Source: Mercurialis annua
Lineage: Eukaryota; Streptophyta; Magnoliopsida; Malpighiales; Euphorbiaceae
Direction: 5' to 3'
DNA: 64,000 bases
Assembly (NCBI RefSeq): GCF_937616625.2
Contig: NC_065575.1
Location: 9,943,501 to 10,007,500, forward strand
The position numbers and the translations under genes are program-made. Of the stretch, positions 45,723 to 56,999 are shown in pieces. The notes beneath the pieces were generated by a model that saw only the letters and a list, made by a program, of their open reading frames with translations, had not been told where the DNA came from and did not search any database. Within the stretch, counting starts at the first letter, position 1. Each line of letters begins with the position of its first letter.

Positions 45723-46568
45723 TAGGGGTGGGCATGGACCGGTTAACCGGTCCATGAGGGTGATTTGTAAACCGGTCCATTATAATACGGTTTTTAAAAT
45801 TAAAAACCTAAACCTAAAATTTTAAACGGTTAACCGGTAAATCGGTTAACCATCAAAAACGGTTCGGTTTTTCGGTTTTGCGGTTTTTAACCATATAACC
45901 ATTAGAAAAATTAAAGACAAAAAAAGATAAAATTTTAATTCTATTTAATTTTTTAGCAAACAAAAAAAACCATAGAAATTCAAATTATATTAAAAATATA
46001 AATCTAAACTATCTTATGAATAGTTAAGTCAATGCAAATATTTAAAACTATTATTATTTACAAATAATTTATAAGTAACATTAAAGCTAGGTTTGTATTT
46101 TTTGAATTGTTTGTGGTGTTGTTCACGTCCACTTTCTGCTATCTATATACTTAAATATTCCTATTTCTGTTAAGTAAATATTTTAATAAGGAAAACAAAT
46201 TTCTTTCAAAATATTTTTACATATAAATTCTCCTAAAATATAGAAATATTCCTAAATAAAATATCTATCAATATATTTTTATATTTAGATTTTATTGTGT
46301 ATATTATAAAATCCATATTATTTTATAGATCATAAAATATACCTTATTAATTATTAAAAATATATGAATATATATTATATATATAAACCGGTTAACCGAT
46401 TAACCACGGTTTTTAGAAATCCAAAACCTAAACCTAAACCATTAACCATGAAAATTAAAAATCAAAAACCTAAACCTAAACCGTTGGACCGGTTAACCAC
46501 ATTTTCCGGTTCAATTTTCCGGTTTCGGTTCGGTTAATCGGTTTGATCGGTTTTTTTGCCCACCCCTA
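45723..46568. mobile_element. Non-autonomous hAT element
   Basis: Ends TAGGGGTGGGCA and TGCCCACCCCTA are perfect inverted repeats. The 8-bp flanks CTCACCAG (45715-45722, 46569-46576) are identical. The inside has many GGTTAACCGG and AAACCTAAACC repeats and no coding frame. Confidence 0.92.
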
Positions 46569-46576
46569 CTCACCAG

Positions 46577-47458
46577 AGTCTTGAGTTTTTTTTCTTTTAA
46601 ACAATTCTTTTTGGAGTTATGCAATTCTACTTTGAAGTTATTAAATGATTTAGATTGATACCCAATATTATTACTAAAGCATTTAAAAAAAATTAATAAA
46701 AAAATTAGAGTGATGCAAGTGAAATATAATAATTTTTAAATATCAAAAAAAGCCTAATGCTTTAGAAAAGTTCCGACTTTTTAGCCCCTTTTCAATCCTA
46801 CCCCGACGTTGAAAAATCACCAATTTTACCCTATTTCGCATTTTTTGTGTTTCAATTATACCATGAAATATTAAATTGACGCATTACGAAAAAAAATTCA
46901 AAAACGTTCTTTGTATCTAGCATATATTAATTGTATATTTTTAAATTTTAATTAAATTCAATTAAATTAATTAAAAATTTAAATTAATTTTAATTTGATT
47001 ATGGTTCTTAATTAATTTTTAATAATAAAAGATTTGTATTTTTTTTAATGAAAATGAATCTAATTTTATCTTTAAACTTAGTTAATTGAATGATTTCACC
47101 TCTAAATAAAAAAATTGTCAATTAGAACACAATTGAAACAAGAAAATACAATATAGGCCAAAATTAATCAGTTTTCAATTGAAAAAAACTAAAAGGTCGG
47201 AGTCTTTTTTTTTTAAGGCCTTATACCTATTAAAAACCACTAGAACTCATAATATAGTTTTAAAAGTAGAAGTTAAATGGTAATTAATTAGATAAACTTT
47301 ACAGCATAAACTGTAAATTTCTTACATTGAATAATGTTTTGATAAATAAATATTGGCATTAAACTAGAATATACACATCATTTCAATGTCGACATCAATA
47401 GCTCTTATTATCGAAAATATTATTTGAAACCTGAAATTCATATTGTAACTGTAACACA
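46577..47458. other. AT-rich intergenic
   Basis: No coding frame or RNA gene seen. A phrase near 46760-46870 (CCTTTTCAATCCTACCCCGA) resembles MITE family A internal text, but no second arm was found. Confidence 0.5.
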
Positions 47459-47472
47459 AACATTTACGATTT

Positions 47473-47574
47473 TTTTTATAATCGGAAAAGAGAGCGCTCG
47501 TGGGAGAAATTGACCCACGACCTTTAACAATTTTATGTCCATCGCTTATACAATTTGAACTACAACTCATTGGT
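47473..47574 (-). mobile_element. tRNA-derived SINE, near full length
   Basis: The minus strand shows TAGTTCAAATTGTATAAGCG (A-box-like), then GGTCGTGGGTCAATTTCTCC (B-box region), a short 3' part ending CCGATTATAAAAAAAA. Perfect 14-bp flanks AACATTTACGATTT lie at 47459-47472 and 47575-47588. Same family as 17507-17586. Confidence 0.85.
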
Positions 47575-47588
47575 AACATTTACGATTT

Positions 47589-48241
47589 AAATTGTAACCA
47601 ATCCTAAAATTCATACCACATCAATACAGCTAAATCAAAAATATTATTCGAAACCTGAAATTCATAATATTTCTTGCGTGTTACTACTTTTTATGACCTA
47701 TCTATCTACTATCCTTTTATCTGGCAAAAAAAAAAACCTGAAATTCATAATATAACAATTTATTTTGTAATTAATCCTAAAAATCATTCCACATCAATAC
47801 TACTGTTTTTTTATTGAAAATTATCATTCCAATATGCATCAATATTTATGCTTTATTTTATAATTAATCCTAAATTGCATGCCTTTCGTCCGTCAAAAAT
47901 GATAACATCCAAATAAGTCCTTCGGTTAAGAATTTCTTATTCCATTGCCTATACATTGTAAGTAAACAAAAAAAAATTAAAAATCAAGACAAAAACATAA
48001 TCAATCATCAAAAATTAAACAATGCAATTAAGTACCATTAAGAATATCCAAAGCACCCAAAAAAAAAAAGCAATTGCAAATAAAATAAACAAACATTCAT
48101 CAAAAAAGTAGAACACAAAATTCCCACCACAAAAATAGACAAAAGTTAGATGTAAAATAAAAAAAATTATTAAACAAGAAAATAAAAACAAAAACCGGTT
48201 CATCAAAACCCGGCCCGAATCACAATCAATCATCATCATCA
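47589..48241. other. Region downstream of the oleosin gene
   Basis: AT-rich. The part next to 48241 will contain the oleosin 3' UTR. A short duplicated phrase (AACCTGAAATTCATAATAT) occurs near 47650 and 47736, echoing 47420. No further gene. Confidence 0.5.
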
Positions 48242-48754
48242 TCAAGCACCAGGAGCTGCATCTTTCACCTTACTCTGCAAGTACCCACCATACTCTCTCG
48301 CATAATCCTTAACATGGCTAGCCGTATCATAGATCCGGGTCCTCGCATAATCAAACTGGTCCGAACCAGGCGGGTTCAACCCTCTATAGTATCTATACAT
48401 CCACGACAATCCACCACCAACCGCCACCATGAAACCAACAAAGCTCAAGAACCCAGCGACAGCAAAGAACAGAACAGCCCCAATCGGAAACCAAATCGGG
48501 CTCGAGATAACGATCAAAGGAGTGAAAAAGATAAGACCCAGAAAACCAGCAGTGACAGTCAGTCCGGTTAGAAGGAGAAGAATCGAGCCGGAGATTACCA
48601 GCGTCATGAGCCCCATGAGCTGGGTTGAGTTGGGTGCGTGCGTTTGGATTTTACGTAGAAAAGCTGAGACATTGCTGTTAGCTGTAGCGCCGCCTGTGGC
48701 GGTGGTTCTTGATGGTCTTTGTGTAGGGTTAGAAGCACGGTCACGATCTGCCAT
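48242..48754 (-). CDS. Oleosin, 170 aa
   Basis: Structural protein of seed oil bodies: it sits in the phospholipid monolayer and keeps droplets from fusing. Residues 1-45 are hydrophilic. Residues about 46-117 form an unbroken hydrophobic hairpin. The turn holds the proline knot [12 protein letters not shown] (residues 79-90), an exact match to P-x5-S-P-x3-P, which defines the family. The tail (118-170) is amphipathic, with charged residues spaced for a surface helix ([18 protein letters not shown]). The single exon is usual for oleosins, as is the length. The start MADRDR is the only reasonable one. The upstream region has RY and ACGT motifs typical of seed genes. Overlapping plus-strand frames are shadows. 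Confidence 0.97.
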   Translation of the reverse strand: MADRDRASNPTQRPSRTTATGGATANSNVSAFLRKIQTHAPNSTQLMGLMTLVISGSILLLLTGLTVTAGFLGLIFFTPLIVISSPIWFPIGAVLFFAVAGFLSFVGFMVAVGGGLSWMYRYYRGLNPPGSDQFDYARTRIYDTASHVKDYAREYGGYLQSKVKDAAPGA

Positions 48755-48858
48755 GGCTGGGGTTTAATTGATTGAGGAAATAGTGTGGATGGGGAAATGG
48801 GGGAGGAAGGTTAATGAAGAAGATGATAGAGGGGATGGGACAGGTGGAAGAATTGGGA

Positions 48859-48864
48859 CATGCA
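48859..48864 (-). promoter_or_regulatory. RY motif (CATGCA) upstream of oleosin
   Basis: The plus strand reads CATGCA, so the gene strand reads TGCATG, about 105 bp upstream of the ATG. RY motifs are bound by B3 factors of the ABI3/FUS3/LEC2 type in seed-storage promoters. Confidence 0.6.
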
Positions 48865-48870
48865 ACGGGT

Positions 48871-48878
48871 ACACGTGG
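48871..48878 (-). promoter_or_regulatory. ABRE / G-box-like motif upstream of oleosin
   Basis: The gene strand reads CCACGTGT, about 117 bp upstream of the ATG and seven bases from the RY motif. This is the core of abscisic-acid-responsive elements bound by bZIP factors. The close RY plus ABRE pair is a known seed-maturation arrangement. Confidence 0.65.
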
Positions 48879-48899
48879 AATGATGTTGGTTTTTGTAAA

Positions 48900-49887
48900 T
48901 CCTAGATTTGGGTGTCTGAGTTAATGACTTTTTCTTGTTTTTTGCTTACGTTAGTTTTATTTTCCTGTTTTTCGGAAAGAGAAAAATTGACAATTATATA
49001 ACTTAACTATAAATAATTAGAGAAATATGCCTGTGATTTTCCATTTAGATAATTATCTTTCCTTTCTTTTTTCTTGCAAAATTAACTTTCATAAATTAGA
49101 GATATACGATTAATAGTTGATTAAGGTAACAATTAGCTCTGATCAAAGATTCTCCTAAAATTTCTCTCAACTTTTAATTCACACAAATCTTTCCTAATTA
49201 GAAAAATCTTTGATCTAATGAAATCTGCTAATATTCAATTTTCGAAAGTGGGAGATTACAAAGAATTGCATCAAACAACAGAGAAAAAAGCAAGAAATTA
49301 TGTTAATGCAAAAGTAAAAAAATTCAAAGAATCCAATCAATTGAAGAGAAAAAAGTTGAAGATTCAGTGGAGGTCGCGGTGGTGGGTTTGGATTCTATGA
49401 TCAAGGTCATTCTTATTTTCAGCTATGTCATCTTCTCCATCTCGTTTTTGTATCATCTATGCCAGCAGTGATGTCATCTTCTCCATCTCGTCGTCGTTCC
49501 TCGGAAGTGAAAACGCCGTCATTCTTCCTACCATCAATAGTGGCACCACCAATGGAGGTGGCAGTTGTTCTACTTTAATGATCCTCTTGCTTTCTCATTT
49601 TTTTTTATGATTTGAAGAGATTGTCTAATTTGATAGTTGTGGATGACTGTGGTTGTCGGCAGTGGTTGATTTTGATGTTGCACTTTTGGTGTTTGAAGAA
49701 ACGCTTATGAGTGTTTGTATTGTTTCTGGTGTTGGTTAACCAATGGTTAATGTTGGGTAAACTGTTGGTTAACTTGTAATAAATTTTATTTTAAATATAT
49801 TGATAATAAATTGTTAGTAAATTGTGGTAAACTGAAATTATGTACTTTAAACAAATTGTACTTTTTAAAAAAATTATTAATTATTCT
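48900..49887. other. Intergenic upstream of oleosin
   Basis: Short frames at 49218-49400 and 49425-49610 look accidental. ATGTCATCTTCTCCATCTCG is repeated at about 49426 and 49471. No gene supported. Confidence 0.5.
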
Positions 49888-50190
49888 TTTAGTACACCAT
49901 TAGTGAAATATGAGTAAAGCGCTGATAAACTTATGGTCTATTAATTAGTTATCTAATGGTCAACCAAACGATGACCAACTATAATTGAATATAACCGGTT
50001 CATTAGTGTTTCAGAAGTTAACCAACAAAAATTATTAATTTTATTTTTAGTACACCATTAGTGAATTGTGAGTAAAATGCCGATAAACTTATATTCTATT
50101 AATTAGTTACTCAATGGTCAACCAAACGATGACCAACTATATACTGACAGTTCATTAGTGTTTGAGAAGTTAACCAAAAGCTGACCGAAT
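49888..50190. repeat. Two tandem copies of a unit of about 159 bp
   Basis: A unit starting TTAGTACACCATTAGTGAA at about 49889 recurs at about 50048, including the phrases ATGGTCAACCAAACGATGAC and GTTCATTAGTGTTT. Similar TTAACCAAC phrases continue to about 51020, perhaps intronic repeats of the minus-strand pseudogene that follows. Confidence 0.65.
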
Positions 50191-50479
50191 ATTATACATA
50201 CTGACAAACGATTTATTTACTGGCCACCATTATAATATCAATTATAGAGTTGCTAGTATAGAAGAATATTTAATTCAATAAAATATAATGTAATAGAAAA
50301 AAACAAAATTCATCAACACTTTATTATACCAAATAGTAACCAACTGTGTACAAAAAACATTGTGAAATAGTTAACACAAAATTTAACTAATCGAAGTTCT
50401 CATTATGCTAAAAGACATATAGCTAACAAAATCAAAATATATTGCAATATGTGGAATAATCTTCTCCCGTCTTTTTTCT

Positions 50480-51480
50480 TGCATTTTTTTGTTTTGGTTC
50501 AATCTCCTCGTCAGTGTCAATATTTCTATCAATCTTCATTTGTCTTTATCGATACAACAGAAATTCAAGATGCTCACGATGATTCTCTATGGTATAATCA
50601 GCCGAAATTGGTCGGTTCATGATCAAATGCTAAGCAAACGCCAAAACAAATGCACCACAATCCCTATGAAAAAAAACACTTACTCAGTTATTGAATAGAT
50701 TAATATAATAATAAATTTAAAAGAAAATCACCTATCCTTCTGAGTTGGAATATCAGACCCGAACAACAGCAAATGATGCACCAACTGCTACATTTCGATA
50801 AGGAAAAGATGTAAGATTAATGTCCGGCCGAAGCTTCTCTAACCAGTTGTTAACTTATGGTTAACCAACAAAATAGTTAGATCAATATCATTGACAAACA
50901 ACAAATCATTTACATAAAAATATGATTAGTATGCAAAATATGTGGTGAACCAGTGGATAACAAATGATTAGAAAATAGAACCAACTATAAACCAGCTGTT
51001 AACTTATGGTTAGCCAACAAAATAGTTAGATTAATATCATTGACAAGCAATCAAAAAATTGTTTAAACATTATAGACTAATTTTGATTGTTAAAAACATG
51101 GTAAACTAAGTACAATCACTTCTGTAGTAAATCATAACAATTGTGACTAGCAAAACAACAATAAATATCACATAACAACTATGAAAAATTATAACTTCGT
51201 AGCACCAAGGACAACCAAACTCAAAGATAAACAAATATTATTAACAAATCATTACATACTAAGAAAAAACAAACTCAAACATAAACAAACATCAAAACAT
51301 GAACTTAAAGATAGTAAAAACGAGTATAAAACATATAAAAAATACGAAAAAAAATCAAAAAAATACCTTTATAGAACTAATGGGTTCCGCAACAGCCCTA
51401 TCCCTACAATTATCAGGGATCTCGAACTCTTCGAAGTCGTTGTCGTCATCTTCACGAACAAGTTTTCTGCGATTCTTCAT
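50480..51480 (-). pseudogene. Ulp1-like (C48) cysteine protease pseudogene
   Basis: On the minus strand a plausible first exon (51480-51367, 38 codons, MKNRRKLVRE start, acidic middle) ends at a GT donor (GTATTT). A C-terminal part is recognisable: an exon ending at 50732 with DIPTQKD, a 68-nt GT-AG intron (50664-50731), then DCGAFVLAFA from 50663. An in-frame TAG follows, then HLIMNRPISADYTIENHREH. Gln before the intron and Cys in DCG are the oxyanion and nucleophile positions of SUMO-protease-like C48 enzymes. The catalytic His and Asp were not found. The middle of the gene is replaced by AT-rich repeats. C48 domains occur in some plant Mutator-like transposons as well as cellular genes; which this was is unknown. 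Confidence 0.6.
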
Positions 51481-52317
51481 TGTCGCTGGAATTGCAGCAA
51501 AATCGATTTTTCTTTTACTAGAATTCGGATTAGATGTCGATTTATTCAATTTTGTTTGGGAGGGGGGATTTTTTAGAGGCTGACCTAGTTGAAATGAATT
51601 CAAATTCTGAAAACTACTGAAATGGGAAGTTTGAATGAAAAGGAAATCAGAGTTTGAATGGAGAAAAGGAAGCCGAGAATCTCGCCACAATAGCGACATG
51701 CAAATCTCCCAACGATTACAATCGTATTTTTCTAATTTTAAAAGTATAAAAATTGAAATTAAAAAGGTTAGAAATAGAATAATTGAAGATGAAATAACAA
51801 ATATCAATTTTGGAACTTCAGAACGTAATTCTCTAATTATTTTGGGCTAAGCCCGTATTACCTCTAAAAAACTCTTTCGGAAATGTATGTTTATGGTCTT
51901 AGGCCCATTTTTGGCCTGGCCTAATAATAAAATTTTTTGAACTTTTTATGGGGCATTTACATAAATATTAGAAAAATATAGGAGTATATACTTATAAAAA
52001 TATTACCAAATTAATTTTTTTAAAAAAGTTTACATATTTTTCTATTCTTTTTTTATATTTTTCACCTCAATACGGAAAAAAGAAACTCACGTTTTTCTTT
52101 CAACTTTATGTTTATCTTTCGGGATTTAAAAATTTACAGTTTTACTCGGTTATTATATATCAGTATTATAAAATGGAGTATTTTCAGTAATTTTTCTTTT
52201 CTTTTATAAAAATATAATTTTTTTAAAAATATTTACAAAAATACGATTTTGAAAAAAAAATACAATTTTATATACATTTAGTATAGATTCTGTGTATAAA
52301 CCCGCATAATAAACATA
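51481..52317. other. Intergenic region upstream of the C48 pseudogene
   Basis: The minus frame extending upstream to 51807 is hydrophobic and then Ser/Phe/Asn-rich without a family signature; probably leader or chance. From 51850 on it is AT-rich and empty. Confidence 0.5.
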
Positions 52318-52319
52318 TA

Positions 52320-52600
52320 CTCCCTCCGTCCCAATAGAGTTGTCCACTTTTCCTTTATCACACAGTTTAAGAAAAACAATCATTGTTTATGAATTATGTA
52401 AATTTTTTCTTACTTTTCTTGTCATACCCCTATTTAATATAGAGTCAACTTACAATTTACTTTTAATTTACTCATTAGTGGATTTTAAATAGGAGTAATA
52501 TAAGTAAGTTGAGTGTAAAAATTGTTACTTTTTAAAAGTCGACAAGAGTTTTGGGACAAAAAATTTCTCAAATTGGACAACTCTATTGGGACGAAGGGAG
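52320..52600. mobile_element. Stowaway MITE
   Basis: Ends CTCCCTCCGTCCCAATAGAG and CTCTATTGGGACGAAGGGAG are inverted repeats. TA flanks both sides (52318-52319, 52601-52602). These are textbook features of mariner-derived Stowaway elements. Confidence 0.92.
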
Positions 52601-52672
52601 TACAATTTATTAATTCCGTATGCAATTCGTAATTTTATATATATTTAGTACAAACTTTGTATATAATACAAA

Positions 52673-52989
52673 GGGTTAATTTCATAAAAAGTCACGACCT
52701 TTACATGAATTTTCAATTTAATCATGACTTTTAAAAGTTGCCATATAAAACTACGACCTTTTATTCTTTTCAAATCTATCACCAAATCAATTTTTGGTGT
52801 ATTTTTGATGACGTGGCCACCATAATCAAACATATTTAGAAAAAAAATGAAAGGTAAAATTCACCGGAAAAATAGTCGGTGATAGATTGAAAAAAATATG
52901 AAAGGTCATGGTTTTATATAGCAATTTTTAAAAGTCATGATTAAAATAAAAATTTGTGTAACGGTCGTGATTTTTTATGGAATTAACCC
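52673..52989. mobile_element. Mutator-like MITE, copy 2
   Basis: Ends GGGTTAATTTCATAAAAAGT and TTTTTTATGGAATTAACCC. The perfect 9-bp duplication TAATACAAA lies at 52664-52672 and 52990-52998. The arms match for more than 100 bp. Same superfamily as 42905-43227. Confidence 0.88.
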
Positions 52990-52998
52990 TAATACAAA

Positions 52999-53847
52999 TT
53001 ATATATGTTTTTTTTAAATACCTGATCTGATATTTTATATCCCATCTCTCAAAAAAAAAAGTTTTATGTGAGAATTCTGAACATGGCTGACAAGCGGCAA
53101 CAACGTAGAGGCTGACGGGCAGCGACAACAAATTGAGGACAGAGGGCAGCGACAACAGCAGATGTCGGCAACGATAAGTTTTATAAGGTGAAAATTAATG
53201 GTAGTGGTGGGTAATAGTGGAGGAAGATAAAAAAATTAGAGTTTGAAAAAAACAAAGAGATAAAGAAGAGATAGTATTTTTATAAATATAAAAAAATGTG
53301 TTAGTGTATTTATAAAGACAGCGTTGACATAATAATTTTATAAATATTTTATTTTTTTTATAATATAGAATGTAAATTTCTCATTTTTAAAAAACACATA
53401 TAAAAAAAAATTTCAAAGTTGGCATGAAATATTAAAAAATAGTGTGGAGATGTATAAAAACTCTTGAACAGAGATTTGAGATTTTTTGCTTTTTAAAAAC
53501 AACAAAAAATAATCGATTCACCTCCTCAAATTAACACAAAATGTAAAAAATGCCTAAATTTGTAAAACCGAATCAATTCAGCACATCACTATGCTAAATC
53601 GCATCAAATACACCCTTACCCACTCTCACTCCCGCAAGTGTAACGCACTCTCCATTATGAAATAGAAAAATAGTATAAAATAGTCTTAAATATTTATTTT
53701 ATTTTTTGAATTGATACCTAATGATTTTTAAAAATCAATTTAACTCCTATAATTTCAAAAGTTCATTTCTCAGATAAATTTTTATTTAAAAACCCGAGGA
53801 TTTGTTAACACCTTTTCCTTTCTATTCTTCTTCTTTTTTCTTGAATA
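52999..53847. other. AT-rich intergenic
   Basis: Includes a GC-richer patch near 53090-53180 with repeated GGCAGCGACAACA phrases. No gene supported. Confidence 0.5.
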
Positions 53848-54040
53848 TTGCTAAATACCGCCCTAAATTACTAGCTACCGCCCTATTTTTTTTTACCATT
53901 TTACCCTTTTAAATAAAAAAATTCTCATGGACATTCTCGGGAGACATCTCGCATGGTGAGAGACGTCTCTCATGGTGCTAGGCGTCTACCGAGGACGTCT
54001 TGCACCACGCGAGACGTATCCCGTAGACATCCACGCAAAT
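53848..54040. repeat. Single end of the 38892-type foldback element
   Basis: ATACCGCCCTAAATTACTAG and CTACCGCCCTA repeat the terminal text of 38892-39389. The partner end was not found. Just inside, GAGAGACGTCTCTC (53958-53971) is a 14-bp perfect palindrome among several GAGACGTC-type words. Confidence 0.5.
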
Positions 54041-55376
54041 TTTTAAAAAATATATTTTTGATTTTTTTTAAATAGCCTATAATCTGTAATTAAAAATAAT
54101 ATAAATGTATTTTTTGATAAAAATTTAATATAAACAATAATATATATGTACTCAAAAATAATATAAATGTATTTTTTAATTAAAAAAATAATATAAATAA
54201 TAATATAAGAACTTGGAGTAGATCAAGCTGGGAATGTGCAGGCACCAGTGGTGCTGCAACAACCCAATATTAATGTTAATCAATTAGCAATAGAAGTAAC
54301 TGATATGTGAAACTGTATGCTAATGATGGGATAGTTAATACAAGGGCAGTATCAACGTGATGAGAAGATTGCCGATAATTGGTATTGGCTTATATGATGT
54401 TTAGTCCAAATGAGTTTGTGATAGGATTAGGACCTCAATTTAGAGGATTATTAACCCATACAGATATGGAGTTTGGGCAAGTTGTCGATAGGACAAGAAT
54501 TAGAGAGTGCATTGATTCAGTTAGGTGAAGTCTCTAATTTCTCACAACCAAACCAGGTCAGAGATGAACGTTTGAATTGTGAATATCAAACGTTGAGATA
54601 GGTAAGTGATCAAACCTTTTGGACTAGTCTAGTATAAGAAGAGCTGTTATTCCAATCCGGCAAAGCACCACCTTCTACAAAAAGAGAGTTTCTAATTCCA
54701 TTAGAGGACGATGTTCCTCCCCTACTCCTTTAAAATTAGACATATGCTCAATTTTCAAATACAAAAACACTTTTTAAAATAAAATAGTGCTTATAATGAG
54801 ATAGAGCGGAGGTGAAGAGATATCTGAACAACAGCGAAGGCACCTAAGGGAAGAGCATAACTAGATATGACACAACATAAGAGTGAATGCTCCGATAAAT
54901 TAGATTTGATTCGGTTTTGAAAACAATCAAAACTGTTGCTACTCCATCGTCATTATCATCAAACATCAATCAGGTGTTGGAGCCGCTCCATTATTAGAGT
55001 TTGTGAGTTATGTGAACTGATGTGAGGGAGAAGAGAAGAGATTACGAGAGAATACTCATACCGTATTTTCAACTTACTGAACCGTAAAAATAAAATAAAA
55101 GCATAAAAATGAAAGCAATTTAAAGTGCATCATACTTTTGCAAGCGGAATGGCCGGGCAGTATAATAGAAATTATTTTTGGCTTCCACAATGTCAGGCTT
55201 AATTTTCTCAATTAATAAAGGAGAAATTTGCACAAAAAACTCCTTTTTAAAACTTATTTGTTCACAATACTCCAATTTCAAAAATTTATTTTTTTACTCT
55301 ATTTTTTTATTGTTTTTAGTTGTACTCTCAATTAGTAAAATAACTTATTTATATTTTTACTCTCCCTCTTGTAAAC
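54041..55376. other. Intergenic with possible decayed coding fragments
   Basis: Around 54205-54310 the text reads like a former protein (QAPVVLQQPNINVNQLAIEV), but stops follow at once and no family is recognised. The rest is low-information. The frame 55178-55630 is driven by a pyrimidine tract. Confidence 0.45.
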
Positions 55377-55756
55377 ACATGCACACCTCTTTTTTTTTTC
55401 TTTTCTCTCTCTCCTCTTTTTTTCTCTCTCCCTTTTCTCTTTTCTTCTTCTCTTTTTTTTTCTCTGCAACTTTTTTTCTTTCTTCTTTTTCCTTTTCTCG
55501 TCTTTTTCTGTTTTTCCCCCTTCTTCTTCTTTTTTCTCTTCTTATTTTTTTTTTCTCTGCAATTTTTTTATTTTTTATTTTTCTTCATCTTTTTCTTCTT
55601 CTTTTTCTCATTTCCACATTATATAAATGAACTCTAAGATAATGAAATTTGAATAAAAAATCGATAAAAAAGTTTCACTTAAATGAGAAAACTTGTAATT
55701 GTGAAAGAGTTTAAGAGATTGGTTGGTGATAAACTTCTTCTTCTTCTTCTTCTTTT
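55377..55756. repeat. Pyrimidine-rich low-complexity tract
   Basis: Long T and C runs (TTC and CTCT units) at 55385-55610 and a clean (TTC)n at about 55735-55752. It gives a spurious Phe/Leu/Ser frame. Confidence 0.8.
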
Positions 55757-55879
55757 TTCTTTCTATGTTGTTTAAAATTATTGTAGTATCGTTTTTGGAA
55801 ATTTTTTTATTTTTTTTTAAATCGTCATTTTCTTCATTATTGATATTTTGACCTGATTTTCAAATATTTTTAATTAATT

Positions 55880-56300
55880 TTAGAAATCTTTTGAAACTGT
55901 TTTTCTGAAACTGTTATATACTGTTCGAATCCTTTGTAAACAGTTTGAAACTGTTATTTTTTAGATTGTTTGAAAGTGTTTTTTAAAAACTGTTTTAAAC
56001 TACTGGAGACCTTTGTAAACGGTTTGAAACTGTTTGAAACTGTTTTTAGAAACCATTTTAAACTGTTTGAAACTTTTGTAAACAGTTTGAAATATTTTTA
56101 AATTGCTTGAAACTGTTTTTAGATAAAGGTTGTAAATTGTGTTTAATGAAATTGTTTGAAACTTTTACAAACTGTTTGGAACTTTTTTAAACTGTTTGAA
56201 ACCATTGTATAATTTTTTTAAAATGATAATAAATGTCTTTTAAAAATTGTTTGAAACCGTTTGAAACTGCATTTGAAACTGTTTGAAACCGTTTTTAATA
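55880..56300. repeat. Dense imperfect repeats of GTTTGAAAC
   Basis: GTTTGAAAC or one-base variants occur about fifteen times in 420 bp, often as AAACTGTTTGAAACTG. It looks like a decayed short-period array. No coding frame. Confidence 0.7.
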
Positions 56301-56999
56301 GATTTTTAATGAGAACAAATAAATTAAAAATTTACAGTTTTCTTTATTTTTGGAGAAAGTTATAATCGTTGGATTTGAATTCCAAATGAAATTTGAAGCG
56401 ATATGATTATGAATTAAAAATTCGAGCGAATTCGAAACTAGATTTGAAACTAGTAACAAATCGCAGAAATTAATTTTTTAAAAGGTTATGAGCTGAAGAT
56501 TAGAATTGATTTGTTAATTTTTTTGACAATAAATTGAAAAAGAAAAAGAAAAAAAGAAGAAAATTTTTGTTCGGATGAAAAATACATGAAGTAAAATTTA
56601 GGTATAAAAACTAAATGAAGAGAGCAAAAAAAGTAATTAATGGACATGCTAGAGTATAACAATAAAAACTTTAAAACAGAATTAGGGATTGCAAATATTT
56701 TGCCTAATTAGGCAATTGCCTAATTTTTCTTTAATAAAGTCTGTCAAACCCGGCTCATGAACAGCACTGACCTCTAATCTAATATCAATTGGCTGCTGTC
56801 ATCACCAATTTGTGTGCATCATAAGCAACGAATCAAATTCTAAACCCAATCCCTAATGATTCCCTAATCAGCAAACACTAATTGCATTTTCACCCCAAAA
56901 CGCAGCGTTTTTTACACTCAATTACATTTTCTTCTCCTCAACACTATCTATACATTTAACACAAAACATTTCCAATTGTAAGAAAAAATCTCAGTAGAA
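56301..56999 (+). other. Upstream region of the eIF2B delta gene
   Basis: AT-rich to about 56700; then less biased sequence with CAAAACGCAGCG near 56900 and a weak TATA-like CTATACAT near 56948, about 50 bp before the ATG. No firm promoter element. Confidence 0.4.

Noticed and set aside
47473..47574. tRNA gene on the minus strand
   Set aside because: A- and B-box-like text is present, but there is no cloverleaf, and it has an A-tail and 14-bp target duplications, so SINE.
51481..51807. N-terminal extension of the C48 pseudogene with a membrane-like start
   Set aside because: The ATG at 51480 gives a clean 38-codon exon ending at a donor; the upstream part has no family signal.
55178..55630. 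150-codon hydrophobic protein
   Set aside because: Arises from a pyrimidine tract; the Phe/Leu/Ser repetition is an artefact.
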